Positions 35,020 through 44,963 are shown, counted from the stretch's first letter. The stretch is DNA of 47,500 nt from Chrysomallon squamiferum (GCA_012295275.1 CM022665.1:46386595-46434094), one strand, 5' to 3'. The notes: generated by a model not told the origin, from the letters alone. Made by a program: numbers and translations.

Positions 35020-35282
35020 AGCAGCAGCAGCAACAACCACAACCACAATTACTACTACCACTAAGCACAACATATAACTACTACTACTACTACTACAAAG
35101 CACAATATACAACACCTACTACTAAGCACAACAATTACTGCTACAACTATTACTACTACTGCTGCTGCTACAACTACTACTACTACTGCAACTACAACTA
35201 CTACCACCACTACTATTACTACTACTACTGCTATTACTACTACTACTACAACAACTACTACCACTACTACCACCACAACAAA
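35020..35282 (+). repeat. Imperfect (TAC/ACT)n trinucleotide tract
   Basis: ACTACTACT with GCT, CAA and CCA variants. It is the reverse-complement type of the tract at 33540-33890, about 1.1 kb away. Confidence 0.94.
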
Positions 35283-35399
35283 AGAGGTTATTATTAAAAG
35301 TGACAATAATTATATTTAATATAATCACTGCATCCAGTAATTAAATAAAAATAACTACAGAGAAACAAATAAAGTAAACACTAAAGCAATGACACTGAC

Positions 35400-35642
35400 A
35401 TCAAATTCATCTGAAATCCTTAAACTAATTAATTTATCATTCCTGGATTAACAAATCTGACAGGAACGTTTTTATCTGGAATTAACAGATTAATGGGGAG
35501 CTGATAAAATAATCCTCCTAATGCAAAGATTTTGTTTCTTTTTTTATCTGATTGCAAATGGACTCCGTTTACAACGGTCTCTGAATGAGCTGAATGTCAG
35601 AACCTGCAATATTTTAATTATTATTTTCTCGTTTCTTTGCAG
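35400..35642 (+). promoter_or_regulatory. Homeodomain/POU-type motif cluster and strong 3' splice site
   Basis: Contains CTAATTAATTTATC, CTGGATTAAC, GATTAATGGGG, TAATCC (35510-35515, bicoid/OTX type) and ATGCAAAG (35521-35528, octamer type). It ends in TTTTCTCGTTTCTTTGCAG, an excellent acceptor (AG at 35641-35642). The block is unique and could be an intronic enhancer next to an exon. All functional reading is inferred from motifs. Confidence 0.35.
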
Positions 35643-35731
35643 AAGACATGTCAGGTAGCTCACAGGAAGTGCCCATTACAGAGCATGCTCAGATGGTTTA
35701 CCATCGGCATCTTGGGATTGTAATTAATTAA
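35643..35731 (+). CDS. Candidate exon (or 12-nt microexon) after a strong acceptor
   Basis: Behind the acceptor at 35642 two frames are open. The one that fits a phase-1 upstream exon reads (E)D, then MSGSSQEVPITEHAQMVYHR, then HLGIVIN and stops at 35729-35731. A frame starting at 35643 reads KTCQVAHRKCPLQSML and stops at 35721-35723. ATGTCAG|GTAGCT at 35654/35655 is a moderate donor that would make a 12-nt microexon (35643-35654). Candidate first exons at 28839-28941 and 31705-31771 both end in phase 1 and would join in the first frame. No family is recognised. Confidence 0.25.
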
Positions 35732-36056
35732 ATTTGTTTAAAGAGTTTGGATGTAGCCATGTTTTGAAATTATAAATATTTCGTGACTACTGTGTTGTTG
35801 TTTTTTGTCATTTATTAATTTAGTTGGGTTTTTTTAAAAGTCAGCTGTATGATTACACTGTGATTTAAATATTGCAATTTGGAATCTTTTTCAGTTTCCT
35901 TGATGCAATATGTATTTCATTGATTTCAAGCATTTCATTGATGGAAGAAGATATTATGTTTATTATTATTATTATTATTATTAATGCTGTTAATATTTAG
36001 GATTACATTGTGCTGCAAGTAACATTCCATTATTATACATTACATCAGTAATAGTA

Positions 36057-36105
<49 letters not shown>

Positions 36106-36640
36106 AGAGAAACAGAATTTGAATGCAAAATACATTTTATAAACAATTTTCTATATTTAATGAAGGGATTCACATTTAGAAAAAATGTTTTCCTGAGAAC
36201 ATAATTCATGGCTGTCAGAGAAAAAAAAAATTTAAAAATAAAATTTTAAAAATATCCTAATTTGAAAGTACAATGATGCATTTTGAATTGCTGTTCACTT
36301 TTATTTTTTTTATTTTTATATAAACTATTTGATTCCACTGTCATTTCAAATCAACAAAAGTGGATTTCAGAATTTCAGAATAGTATCAAGTGAGGACAAT
36401 AGTATTATTGTTACTTATTTGTAATATTATTATTATTCTTGTTATTATTATCATTATTATTAATATTGTTATTATTAACATTATCATTATATTTTTTTTT
36501 TTGTCATTGCTATCATTATCAATATTATTATCATGATCATTATCTTCATCTTCATCATCATCGTCGTTGTTGTTGTTTTGTTATTATTTTATTATTATTA
36601 TTATTTATTTATTTATTATATTTAATTTTTTTTAAGCATG
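35732..36640. other. AT-rich spacer with (AAT)n and ATT tracts
   Basis: ATTATTATT at about 35957-35985, (AAT)n at 36058-36104 and ATT/CAT triplets at 36424-36615. No gene. Confidence 0.7.
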
Positions 36641-37044
36641 TACCTTAGCTTTTGTGAAAACAACACAGGCTGAAAAGGGAAAACATATCCACGGAAACAA
36701 GATTCTGTCACCCATTCCTAATCACGAGTAGCACTGAACCAGTCGGCTGCTACACTATTACGTAACCGTTAACCGTTTCTTTTCATTACTAACAGAGGAC
36801 CTACTAACAGTCCCTAGAGACTTTCGACAGCACTGCGTGACACTGATTAATTATGCAAACAGTGAAGGAAAAAAAAAAAAAAAAAAGACTAATTGTTCGT
36901 TTCCTCTGATTGTAAGATAAATATTGAAGCAAGACGGAACGAAGCAAAAGAATCCACCGCCATTTTTCAACAGGAAATAAATATTGTTTTGCTTCGAAGA
37001 CCGGGTATAAAACGCGGGCATTAAAATTTTAACATTTTAAAGCA
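36640..37044. promoter_or_regulatory. CpG-bearing, possibly bidirectional promoter island with a TATA box
   Basis: Complex DNA with POU-type TTATGCAAAC (36851-36860), CTATTACGTAACC, YY1-type CCGCCATTTT (36957-36966) and TATAAAA at 37006-37012 inside CCGGGTATAAAACGCGGG. The plus-strand TATA box predicts initiation near 37036, just before the ATG at 37045. On the minus strand an ATGGCGG start lies at 36963, about 45-50 bp from the same TATA sequence. The left part (36700-36830) may be a conserved regulatory element. Confidence 0.4.
36889..36963 (-). CDS. Candidate 24-residue ORF with an ATGGCGG start
   Basis: The minus-strand ATG at 36963 lies in GAAAAATGGCGGTGG. The frame reads MAVDSFASFRLASIFILQSE, then ETNN, and stops at 36889-36891. 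It diverges from the plus-strand TATA promoter, so it could be a short peptide or the start of a divergent transcript. No donor is evident. Length and lack of homology keep confidence low. Confidence 0.15.
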   Translation of the reverse strand: MAVDSFASFRLASIFILQSEETNN

Positions 37045-37100
37045 ATGCTCGTGTGCGGTGATCAAATTTCTTTTCACGCGGTTCAGATGACAGAGAACGA
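37045..37100 (+). CDS. Candidate first coding exon behind a TATA box (best model, part 1)
   Basis: ATG 37045, 33 bp after the TATA box at 37006-37012, opens MLVCGDQISFHAVQMTEN and the exon ends at GAACGA|GTAAGAG, with the intron starting at 37101 (phase 2). Without splicing the frame stops at once (GAG TAA), so the donor coincides with the end of the open frame. The next suitable acceptor, at 38912, restores the frame as Glu followed by FTLNCLAKKL and so on. The 1.8-kb intron would contain the SINE. The predicted leader is only about 10 nt, which is unusually short, so the start may differ. No family is recognised. Confidence 0.3.
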
Positions 37101-37129
37101 GTAAGAGAATGTCTAATGACTTGTGAAGT

Positions 37130-37970
37130 AATGGCAGTTTTTATTTTTTTATTATTCGTTTATTTATTTATTATTATTCAGGGTAGGGCGATGTACCCTT
37201 TTATGGACGGATACAAGTGAATCCTGTTGCCAGCAGAATATTTAATTAACATTTGCTGGCTTAATTATGACCATTAAATATATCTACAGATTCCTGGGCA
37301 CATGTTGCCATTGCGTTAATTAAATTTAATCCAGAAAGAAGTCCAGTAAATCATAAGTATCATGGATGTATATTCTGTTTGTAATTTATTTAAAATTAGT
37401 AGTTGTTCTTGTGTGCTGTCATTTTGATACCTGTATAGAAAAGATTTCAAGCTACTGACATTCCTGTCTAAGCATTTGACAAAGAAGAAGAAGAAGAAGA
37501 AAAACTGTAGAATAGTCAACTGTTCCAAATCTGAAACTTTTAAAATAGAAATTGATCATAATGTTTGAAAATATTTGGAAGTAACTGAATGAAATAAACA
37601 TTTGTCCAGCAGCAGATTTTAACATTTTAATTGTCAATTTTTTAAAAAAATTATTTTTTTTTTTTTTAAATATAATTAGTATGTTTAAAAAACAAAGGAA
37701 TATCATACCCATCATTCTGTTGTCTAATATTATTACTTAACAAGAACTTTTTTATATCTTTTTTCTGACTGACAAGTTAGCACATACCATGGATTTTGAT
37801 AAACAGTTATTTATATTGGTGTAAATTAAAAAAAATATATATATATATAATAATAATAATAATAATATGGTATATGGGTTGCTATATATTATTATTATGA
37901 TTATTATTATTATTAGTAGTAGTAGTAGTAGTAGTAGTAGTAATACTATTATACTGCACCCCATACTCTA
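37130..37970. other. AT-rich spacer with AAG, AAT and TAG tracts
   Basis: GAAGAAGAAGAAG at 37485-37501, AATAATAAT at 37848-37866, ATTATTATT and TAGTAGTAG at 37888-37942. Frames are repeat shadows. Confidence 0.7.
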
Positions 37971-37971
37971 T

Positions 37972-38085
37972 TAAAAAAAAAAAAAAAAACACCTACAAAA
38001 AAAACCCACCAGTACTGCACGAGGTATTGATCCCACAATCTATCATACATCAGACGAGCGATCTAACCACTTATCTTTACCCCAG
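37972..38085 (-). mobile_element. Decayed tRNA-derived SINE
   Basis: On the minus strand the sequence carries a Pol III type II promoter: A box TAAGTGGTTAGA (plus 38062-38073) and B box GGATCAATACC (plus 38023-38033), about 30 nt apart as in tRNA genes. The tRNA-like head starts near GGGGTAAAGATAAGTGG and continues to GTGCAGTACTGGTGGG, then T-rich blocks end in a long T run. The B box deviates from GGTTCRANTCC, so it is probably not an active tRNA. No clear target-site duplication is seen. Confidence 0.55.
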
Positions 38086-38293
38086 GCAACAGACCTGACC
38101 TTTAACAAGATGTAAAACAAGGGTTGTTGACCTCACGGTAATTAGGCTATTAGTACAGGAAACACACCGTCGGCCATTTTGAAATCAGCAGACGGCTTAG
38201 CGAAGCTTTTAGTTGAAGAAGTTTGTCTGCAGATGATATTTACTCGTTTCGCTAGGAGACCAGTGTTACCTTTTTAGTGGGGTTAATTTTCAG

Positions 38294-38341
38294 GATGATA
38301 AATCTTGCTTGAAGGTTTCACCAAGGGATCATTATGAGTGA
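38294..38341 (+). CDS. Weak alternative terminal exon with adjacent AATAAA
   Basis: GGGTTAATTTTCAG ends at 38293. The frame from 38294 reads DDKSCLKVSPRDHYE and stops at 38339-38341, with AATAAA at 38345-38350. It would need a phase-0 upstream exon. It cannot take the phase-2 donor at 37101 without a different short reading. It is very short, and A-rich DNA follows, so the polyadenylation signal is not specific. The upstream 38090-38290 is unique and CpG-bearing with CGGCCATTTT (38171-38180). Confidence 0.12.
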   Translation, partial: DDKSCLKVSPRDHYE

Positions 38342-38344
38342 CAA

Positions 38345-38408
38345 AATAAATGTATTCCAAAAATAAAAAAAAAAAAAAAAAAGAAATAAAAAGGGTTGGC
38401 CCGATAGG

Positions 38409-38442
<34 letters not shown>

Positions 38443-38900
38443 AACAACTAAAAAACCCAAACAAAAACAAACAAAAAATAAATAGAACAACAAAAAACTA
38501 ACAAGAAATGAACAGCAAAAAACTAAAATTAAAACAAAAAACACTAAGACCCCCAAAAAACTACCAAAAAAACAACAACAAACACAAAAGAAGAAAAAAT
38601 AAAAGGAAACAAATATTTTCAATTAAAAGACATATCTGAAACCAAAACACCAAAAAATACAGTAAAAAAATCATATTAAATAAAACATTTAAAATATTTT
38701 CACATCAAACCAAAATGTTTTCACATCAAATAAAATATTTATATGGTAAATAACTAAATGGTCTTAATACATTTCACATACATCCAAGAACTCTTCTATC
38801 ATCATCAAAACTTTATTATTAACCAAGATTGGTTACCAACAACAAAAACAAAATTAGGTGAGATATACAAAAAAAAACCCCATTAAAGTCGTTTATTTTC
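38345..38900. repeat. A-rich low-complexity DNA with long A runs
   Basis: A runs at about 38366-38382 and 38410-38441, then AAACAAAAAAC words to 38590. 38640-38760 repeats ATTTTCACATCAAA-type words. Confidence 0.88.
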
Positions 38901-38912
38901 TTGTCACCTCAG

Positions 38913-38994
38913 ATTCACTTTAAACTGTTTGGCTAAGAAACTGGAAGACCTGTTTTACTGGGGTCAGGAAATGAAACAATCATCCTCGAATTGA
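38913..38994 (+). CDS. Candidate second exon with a strong acceptor (best model, part 2)
   Basis: GTTTATTTTCTTGTCACCTCAG ends at 38912 and is one of the best 3' splice sites in the window. One base then completes a codon and the frame reads FTLNCLAKKLEDLFYWGQEM and ends KQSSSN at TGA 38992-38994. It joins in phase with the donor at 37101, giving a 45-residue product. Composition is balanced, with a likely amphipathic helix. The same frame stays open for 46 further codons past this single TGA, to 39135. It may be a complete micropeptide, a 5' UTR-type exon or a decayed coding exon. No homology is recognised. Confidence 0.3.
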
Positions 38995-39012
38995 GAAAAG
39001 ATCTCTGCTAAG

Positions 39013-39135
39013 ATGAGGTGGAAAAGTCCCAGATCTATCCCAGATATCAGTGCAGCGAGCAATATGGCGCAGTTAACTGGATCTTTAATCTTAACCATCG
39101 ATCTATTGATTCCCGCTACAAATCAGATTAGTTAA
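39013..39135 (+). CDS. 40-residue ORF in frame with the preceding candidate exon
   Basis: ATG 39013 reads MRWKSPRSIPDISAASNMAQ, then LTGSLILTIDLLIPATNQIS, and stops at 39133-39135. Only the TGA at 38992 separates it from the frame of the exon at 38913, with the linker EKISAK also open. Possible explanations are the 3' part of a gene with a nonsense mutation, stop readthrough, a second start, or chance. The DNA also contains ATCGATC, ATTGATT and TAATCC, homeodomain/Onecut-type words, so constraint at DNA level is an alternative. Confidence 0.18.
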   Translation: MRWKSPRSIPDISAASNMAQLTGSLILTIDLLIPATNQIS

Positions 39136-39329
39136 TCCAGTAATGAGTCTTTTGATTCGATTGCTAAACTGAAGTTAATAATGTATTATTGTGATGGTGT
39201 TTTTGTTTTTTTTTTAACCTCTGCTGGCTAATTTACAGATATTTGTGTGTTTGAAACTGAAGGTAAGTTGTAACAGAAAATGTTGGAGAAAATGAACATG
39301 CTCACTTTTTCTGTCTCATTCTCTCATTC

Positions 39330-39415
39330 ATTCTCTATCATTCTGTCTCCATCTCTCTCTCTCTTATTCTCTTTCATATTATCTGTCTCTTATTCCCTCT
39401 CCATCTCTCTCTCAT

Positions 39416-39511
<96 letters not shown>

Positions 39512-39520
39512 CTCACATGT
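39330..39520 (+). repeat. (TC)n microsatellite with a degenerate left flank and (CA)n right flank
   Basis: Pure TC at about 39419-39492, preceded by interrupted TCTC/ATTC and followed by ACACACAC to 39512. Confidence 0.97.
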
Positions 39521-39679
39521 ACACTTATTCTGTCTTACATGTAGACACACATACAGATTCAAACATACATCTATTCTTTCTCATACCAACTAAAACAAAC
39601 AAACAAACAAGAAAACAACCCTCCTCCTCATTTTTCTTATCTTTGTAAACTTGGAACCAGACCTAAAATGTTTGACTAT

Positions 39680-40200
39680 TTTACATCTCACAATTTAACT
39701 TGTTTTAGCATCTCACAATTTAACTTGTATTACATTTCACAATTTAACATGTTTTAGCATCTCACAGTTTAACTTGTATTAGCATCTCACAATTTAACTT
39801 GTTTTAGCATCTCGCTGTTTAACTTTTATTAGCATCTCAGTTTAACTTGTATTAGCATCTCACAATTTAACTTGTATTGCATCTCACAATTTAACTTGTA
39901 TAAGCATCTCACAGTTTAACTTGTATTAGCATCTCACAGTTTAACTTGTATTAACATCTCACAATTTAACTTGTATTAGCATCTCACTGTTCAACTTGTA
40001 TTAGCATCTCACAGTTTAACTTGTATTAGCATCTCACAGTTTAACTTGTATTAGCATCTCACAATTTAACTTGCATTAGCATCTCACAATTTAACTTGTA
40101 TCAGCATCTCACAATTTAACTTGTATTAACATCTCACTGTTTCAACTTGTATTAAACACCTCACAATTTAATTTGCATTAAACTCCTCACAATTTAATTT
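39680..40200 (+). repeat. Minisatellite, 25-bp unit, about 20 copies
   Basis: Unit contains CATCTCACAATTTAACTTG and TATTAG. Variants are CAGTTTAAC, TTTTAG and a few shortened or lengthened copies. Confidence 0.95.
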
Positions 40201-40560
40201 TGCACGTAAAAAAAACATTTTGAAATTTAATTCTGATGTTGCATTTCGCTTTCTCCTCGAAGAAGGGAATGCTGTTAAGTGTGTCATAAATATTAGATGG
40301 CTCCAAGATGCCAACTCGGAATCCACCTTCCAACTCTGAGAGCTCCTATTGGCCACTCCCTTGTTAAAATACCCCCAGCAGAGTTTCAACAACGCACACT
40401 AGGGTCTGCTGTGTTAATTGAAAAAAAAAAAAAAAAAAAAAATTTCTCAAAGAAGGATATAAACAAATATTTAATATTTAATGGCCTGACTGAAACACGA
40501 GGAGCGTACAGTATTAATTCCACCCACATGATGTTGTTAACTAGCTGTCTGGAGTGGTAT
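40201..40560. other. Unique stretch with a CCAAT-type word, no gene confirmed
   Basis: The plus-strand frame from ATG 40297 begins MAPRCQLGIHLPTLRAPIGH and is unique for about 40 residues. It then passes through poly-A lysines (A run at 40421-40442) and into the next array, so the long frame is largely repeat. The opposite strand is also open. CTATTGGCC (40348-40356) is an inverted CCAAT word. Confidence 0.35.
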
Positions 40561-41720
40561 GTATTTTTAATACTCTATGACGGTGACATACATTTAATAG
40601 TCTACAGTGTTATATATTTTTTTATAGTCTACAGGGTGATTGGACATTTAATTGTCTACAGGGTTATATATTTTTTTTATAGTCTACAGGGTGATTGTAC
40701 ATTTAATTCTCTACAGGGTTATATTTTTTTTTATAGTCTACAGGGTGAGGTACTTCTAGCAGTCTACAGTAAGGTTACACATTTAATAGTCTAAAGGGCA
40801 GTATAAATTTAATAGCCCATAGAGAGATGCACTTATAATACTCTAGAGGGTGGTATACTTCTAATAGTCTATATGGTGAAATACATTTAGTAGTCTATAA
40901 GGGCAATATACTTTTAATAGTCTATAGAGGGATATTTTTTAGTAATCTACAGAGGGAACGTTTTTAATAGTCTACAGACTGATGTACTTTTTAATACTCT
41001 AGAGAGTGATATTTTTTAATAGTCTGTAGAGAAGCATACTTTTATTAGTCTACAGGGTGATAAACACTTAATAGTCACTAGAAAGATATAATAAGTTCAA
41101 TAGTCAACAGCGTGATATACTTGTAATATTCTATTGAAGGATATATTTTTAAATTTGAAAGTGTGGACAATGTATTTAATAGTCTAGAGAGCAATTTGAT
41201 AGTCTTGAGGGTGATATACATTTGATAGTCTATAGAGAGATGTTCTTTTAGTAGTCTATAGAGTTATATACTTTTAATAATCTGTAAGATGACATACATT
41301 TGATAATCTATAGAGGGATATACTTTTAATAGCCTAGAGTGTGATAAACATTTAATACCCTGTAGAGTCATATACTTTTAATAATCTGTAGGGTGATATA
41401 CTTTTAATAGACTACACAGGGATATATATTTAACAGTCGACTGGATGATATACATTAACAGTCTATGAATAGTCAGTTAAGGGATATATTTTTAACAGTC
41501 TAGAAGGTGACAAACTTTAATAGTCTGTAGAGTGATAAACATTAATAGTCAACAAGGGGATACACATTTAACAGTCCATAGATACATATTTAATGGATAT
41601 GTGAAAACTGAAGGAGAAATACAGTTAATACTGTATAGGGAGGTGGATATATATTTAATATATAGTCCATAGGGATGTATTATACACTTGTTAGTCAATA
41701 GTACCAATAAGGGATTCAGG
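40560..41720 (+). repeat. Degenerate minisatellite, unit about 26-30 bp
   Basis: TTTAATAGTCTACAGGGTGATATAC-like units (given here split as TTTAATAGTCTACAG and GGTGATATAC), about forty diverged copies. Substitutions and indels are frequent, indicating an old array. Confidence 0.88.
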
Positions 41721-41906
41721 GAAATACAGTTCTGTTCAGCAAACAAAACATGGTAAAAATTAATACAATGTTTGGTGTATACACAGTGCATTACATACCA
41801 CAGACTTTCGTACATAGCAACATAATTATTATACACTAAATTTATTGAACTGAGTTCATCATCAAACAGAGCATGAAGTATGGTGAATAGGGTGGTATGT
41901 AAATGC

Positions 41907-41910
<4 letters not shown>

Positions 41911-41956
<46 letters not shown>

Positions 41957-42000
41957 GTAATAATAATAATAATAATAATAGTAATAATAATAATATAATA

Positions 42001-42081
<81 letters not shown>

Positions 42082-42180
42082 GTAATAACAATAATAATAA
42101 TTGTTTGTTGTTATTATTATTATTGTTGTTGCTATTGTTGTTATTAATATTATTATTGTTGTTGTTATTGTTATTTCTAT
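41911..42180 (+). repeat. (AAT)n tract with rare AGT interruptions, then TTG/ATT triplets
   Basis: (AAT)n at about 41911-42095, followed by TTATTATTGTTGTTG triplets to 42175. The 180- and 127-codon minus-strand frames are Leu/Tyr/Ile runs. Confidence 0.97.
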
Positions 42181-42279
42181 GATGCTGCTGATGCTGCTGA
42201 TGATTTCAAAATATAACCAAAGCAAACAAAATGAAATTCAGCAAATTATCGTAAAAATAAAAAACCCACGTTCTGCAAC

Positions 42280-42629
42280 AAGAAGGACTCTAACTCGAAA
42301 CATTTTTTATTTTAATTTTTAATTTTAACTTTTTTTATCCATGATGGAGTAAAAACCTCTCCAGATCCATTTCCGCGGTTTTAATTGACAGACAAACTGA
42401 ACAAGCAGCATGTTAATTGTGAAAGAACAAACACTACTTTCCATCATCTCGAAACACAGCAGGACTCAACACACGCCTAGCAACCTCTCGACGACAAGCT
42501 GGAGAGCACCTTAAACACACTTCAACCTACCCCAGCATTTTAACAAAATCGATGAGGACACTTAACGAGGTGGACGATGTTTGTCAATTTTTGCACCTGA
42601 CACAAAAGAAAATTTTGAAAAGAATGTCA

Positions 42630-42630
<1 letters not shown>
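42280..42630. promoter_or_regulatory. Unique CpG-bearing patch with homeodomain/MEIS-type words
   Basis: Contains TTTCCGCGGTTTTAATTGAC, TTGACAGACAAAC (TGACAG is the MEIS/TGIF core) and CAGCATGTTAATTGTG, then CTCTCGACGACAAGC. No frame or good splice site. The regulatory reading is inferred. Confidence 0.22.
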
Positions 42631-42663
<33 letters not shown>

Positions 42664-42720
42664 ATTCCTCTGAAAAGAAGAAGAAGAAGAAGAAGAAAAA
42701 ATGAAGTAATTCAGAATGGA

Positions 42721-42769
<49 letters not shown>

Positions 42770-42956
42770 TAAATGAGATGATGAAATTGAATGTAATTAA
42801 AGAGTCTACTTTTATGGCCCTTTCAAATGTCGATGGCTATTATAAATCTCGGAAAACAGACCGACTTCATCAAGTGATGGCATTTAAGTTGGCCAAAGTG
42901 GGAAATGCATTAAGCTGATTGAGTCTCCAGGAACAAAATTTATGAGTTGACATTAG

Positions 42957-43000
<44 letters not shown>

Positions 43001-43016
43001 AAAAAAAAAAAAAAAA
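42630..43016 (+). repeat. Three long A runs flanking short unique segments
   Basis: A runs at about 42630-42660, 42725-42766 and 42962-43014 (last one with one interruption). GAAGAAGAAGAAG lies between the first two. Confidence 0.93.
42778..42918 (+). CDS. Weak candidate 46-residue ORF between A runs
   Basis: ATG 42778 reads MMKLNVIKESTFMALSNVDG, then YYKSRKTDRLHQVMAFKLAK, and stops at 42916-42918. Composition is balanced and basic. No TATA box, splice site or known motif. The A run upstream is in frame. The DNA itself (42800-42960) is complex and could be a conserved non-coding element. Confidence 0.13.
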   Translation: MMKLNVIKESTFMALSNVDGYYKSRKTDRLHQVMAFKLAKVGNALS

Positions 43017-43850
43017 ATGGAGAGAGTCGGTAAAAATCTGAAATTTACAATGTTGTTTTGAAGACGTCTTAACTTCTAAACCTACCAGGTTTAAAATTTT
43101 TATTTTTGTTTTTAAATCAAAATCTAATAATGATAGAAAGAATGTAAGAAAAAAAAAAATGAAGTAATTTTAATGTCAAAATATTTTTAAAAATTTTTTA
43201 ATTTTGGTTATTTTCATGTTTATTATGTTTCAAATCTGAGGTTTTTGTATGGTGATATATAGAAACAGAAAAATTCACTATAATTCTCATTTGCTAACAG
43301 TAAGATTTTTTATTCCTACCTACCCATGAACAGACTTTGAAAAATCACATGTTGTATGATAAGAAAAATTGCAGATATTAACATTGTACACCAGTAAAAA
43401 TAAACTTTCGATTCAAAATTATTATTTTTTTCACAAGTTCACAAAACTGGGACAAATTTCAGTTTTAAAACTACTGCATTTTTATCATCTTTTCAAAATA
43501 ATGAAGGCAATTTGAGCATGTGGCTGGTGTTACAAGAACATAAAATTCCTGCCTGTTAGATTGTAGAAGATTCTGGAAGCTAATTAAAGAGATTGTGAAA
43601 TCAAAGAATATTGGATTGGTGTGTACTATATAAAAAAAAACTACTATCCGGATTCATTTTGACACTGGTAATTTGGACACTGGCCAATACTCTGTACTCA
43701 GATGACCTCTCTATCGGTCAGTTGACTTGGCCAAAGTGTGAAAATGTCGGTGATCTTAAGAGTTTGCAAAACCAATACCAGTGAAAATAAAATAACTTAG
43801 CAAGGGTCAAATTGGCAAATATTGAAAATGTTTAATCTGATTTTTTTTTC
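43017..43850. other. AT-rich to unique spacer, no gene
   Basis: 43640-43740 holds alternating GACACTGG, TGGCCAA and GGTCAGTTGAC words similar to 4303-4345. Otherwise nothing is called. Confidence 0.45.
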
Positions 43851-43854
43851 TTGC

Positions 43855-43985
43855 AAGATGTTTTCATAAACAAGGGTATTTTAATAAAGCAGGATATTTT
43901 CATAAAGTAGGATATATTCATAAAAGCAGATATTTTCATAAAGCAGGATGTTTTCACAAATGAAGGTATATTCAGTAAGAGTATC
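43855..43985 (+). repeat. Short array, about 20-bp unit
   Basis: About six copies of ATTTTCATAAAGCAGGAT with ATATTCATAAAAGCAG variants. Confidence 0.88.
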
Positions 43986-44600
43986 AGAAATAGATATAAA
44001 ACATTCAGATTTAAAAACATCTGATTGATCAAAAACAAATCTATCTGATCAGCTTTGAAACAAAATAAGCTGGGTTTTTTTAAATCTCAAAATTTTAATA
44101 CAGCACAAATTTACCCATCTATGAGTAAAAAAAGTAAGAAATATTTGTATTTAAGATTTCTGTTTTATTTATGTCGATCCAAAGTTCCTCTGAATAAGGC
44201 ATCATGATGAAATATTTAGTGTTTTACATGGCCACAACAGATCTGTCAGTTTTGCATGCAATAATTTTTATGATTTATGAGAATATTTTTTTTGAACAAT
44301 ATTTTTATTACTTAGGAGAGAAGAATAATATTATTAATGTTCAGTATCTTTCTGTCTGATTGATGGACAGTCAGAAAATCAGCGAAAAAAAACAACAGGG
44401 AATACTTCATAAATGTATTTTGAAACAAAAATTGACACAATTTTGAAGAAAAAAAAAGAGAAGAAAATGAAGAAGAATGAGAAGAGGATGATGATATGGA
44501 TATAACAATCAAAGAATCTAAAATTTTAATTTTTGTTTGCGTTTGGTGTAATTCGTCAGATGTGTACGGTTATAACCACCAGTTAGTTGTCAGCACAAAA
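43986..44600. other. AT-rich spacer, no gene seen
   Basis: Includes a GAAGAAAATGAAGAAG tract near 44455 and the palindrome GGTTATAACC near 44568. No supported frame. Confidence 0.5.
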
Positions 44601-44604
44601 ATCT

Positions 44605-44618
44605 GTCACCATGGAAAC
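44605..44618 (+). promoter_or_regulatory. X-box-like palindrome overlapping a Kozak-type ATG
   Basis: GTCACCATGGAAAC, related to the sites at 466, 14593 and 17830. It contains CACCATGG, an ideal animal initiation context. Either use is possible. The motif is short and by consensus only. Confidence 0.28.
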
Positions 44619-44718
44619 TGTGGAAGTAAAAAAAAATGTAACATCTGCAGTGGGCATTAATAACCTACTCAAGAGGTTAACAATGGGGAAAAACCTCAAC
44701 CTCCACACCAAACAGTAA
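44611..44718 (+). CDS. Weak candidate 35-residue ORF with an ideal Kozak context
   Basis: ATG 44611 in GTCACCATGG reads METVEVKKNVTSAVGINNLL, then KRLTMGKNLNLHTKQ, stopping at 44716-44718. An in-frame stop lies at 44584-44586. Balanced, basic, no simple repeat apart from AAAAAAAA. The context is shared with an X-box-like palindrome, so the ATG may be incidental. No family is recognised. Confidence 0.14.
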   Translation: METVEVKKNVTSAVGINNLLKRLTMGKNLNLHTKQ

Positions 44719-44729
44719 AAAAAAACAAA

Positions 44730-44940
44730 TCAAAAAAAAAAAAAAAAAAAAAAAAGTTTTAAACAAAATTTTATGTTTTCACTAATCTTTTAATTATCTG
44801 ATTAATGTTAATATAAAAATTTCACTAACAAATATGACACCAGTTAGTTCAGAAGTAAATTATTCATGAATGTACATCTTAAGTAAAATTATCTAAATCT
44901 CAAAGATTTTGAAGAGGATTTTAAAATTAGTACTGAAGTG
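44730..44940. other. A run and AT-rich spacer
   Basis: An A run at about 44732-44755, then AT-rich DNA with no gene. Confidence 0.6.
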
Positions 44941-44963
44941 TTTTTCTTTCAGTTTGTTGAATT

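Noticed and set aside
37972-38085. Functional tRNA gene
   Set aside because: A and B boxes are present, but the B box is off-consensus and the body does not fold into a convincing cloverleaf by eye. SINE is the better call.
40297-40794. 165-codon plus-strand ORF
   Set aside because: Only about 40 residues are unique. The rest is poly-A lysines and the degenerate minisatellite.
41549-42225. 180- and 127-codon Leu/Tyr/Ile ORFs
   Set aside because: Produced by (AAT)n read in different frames.
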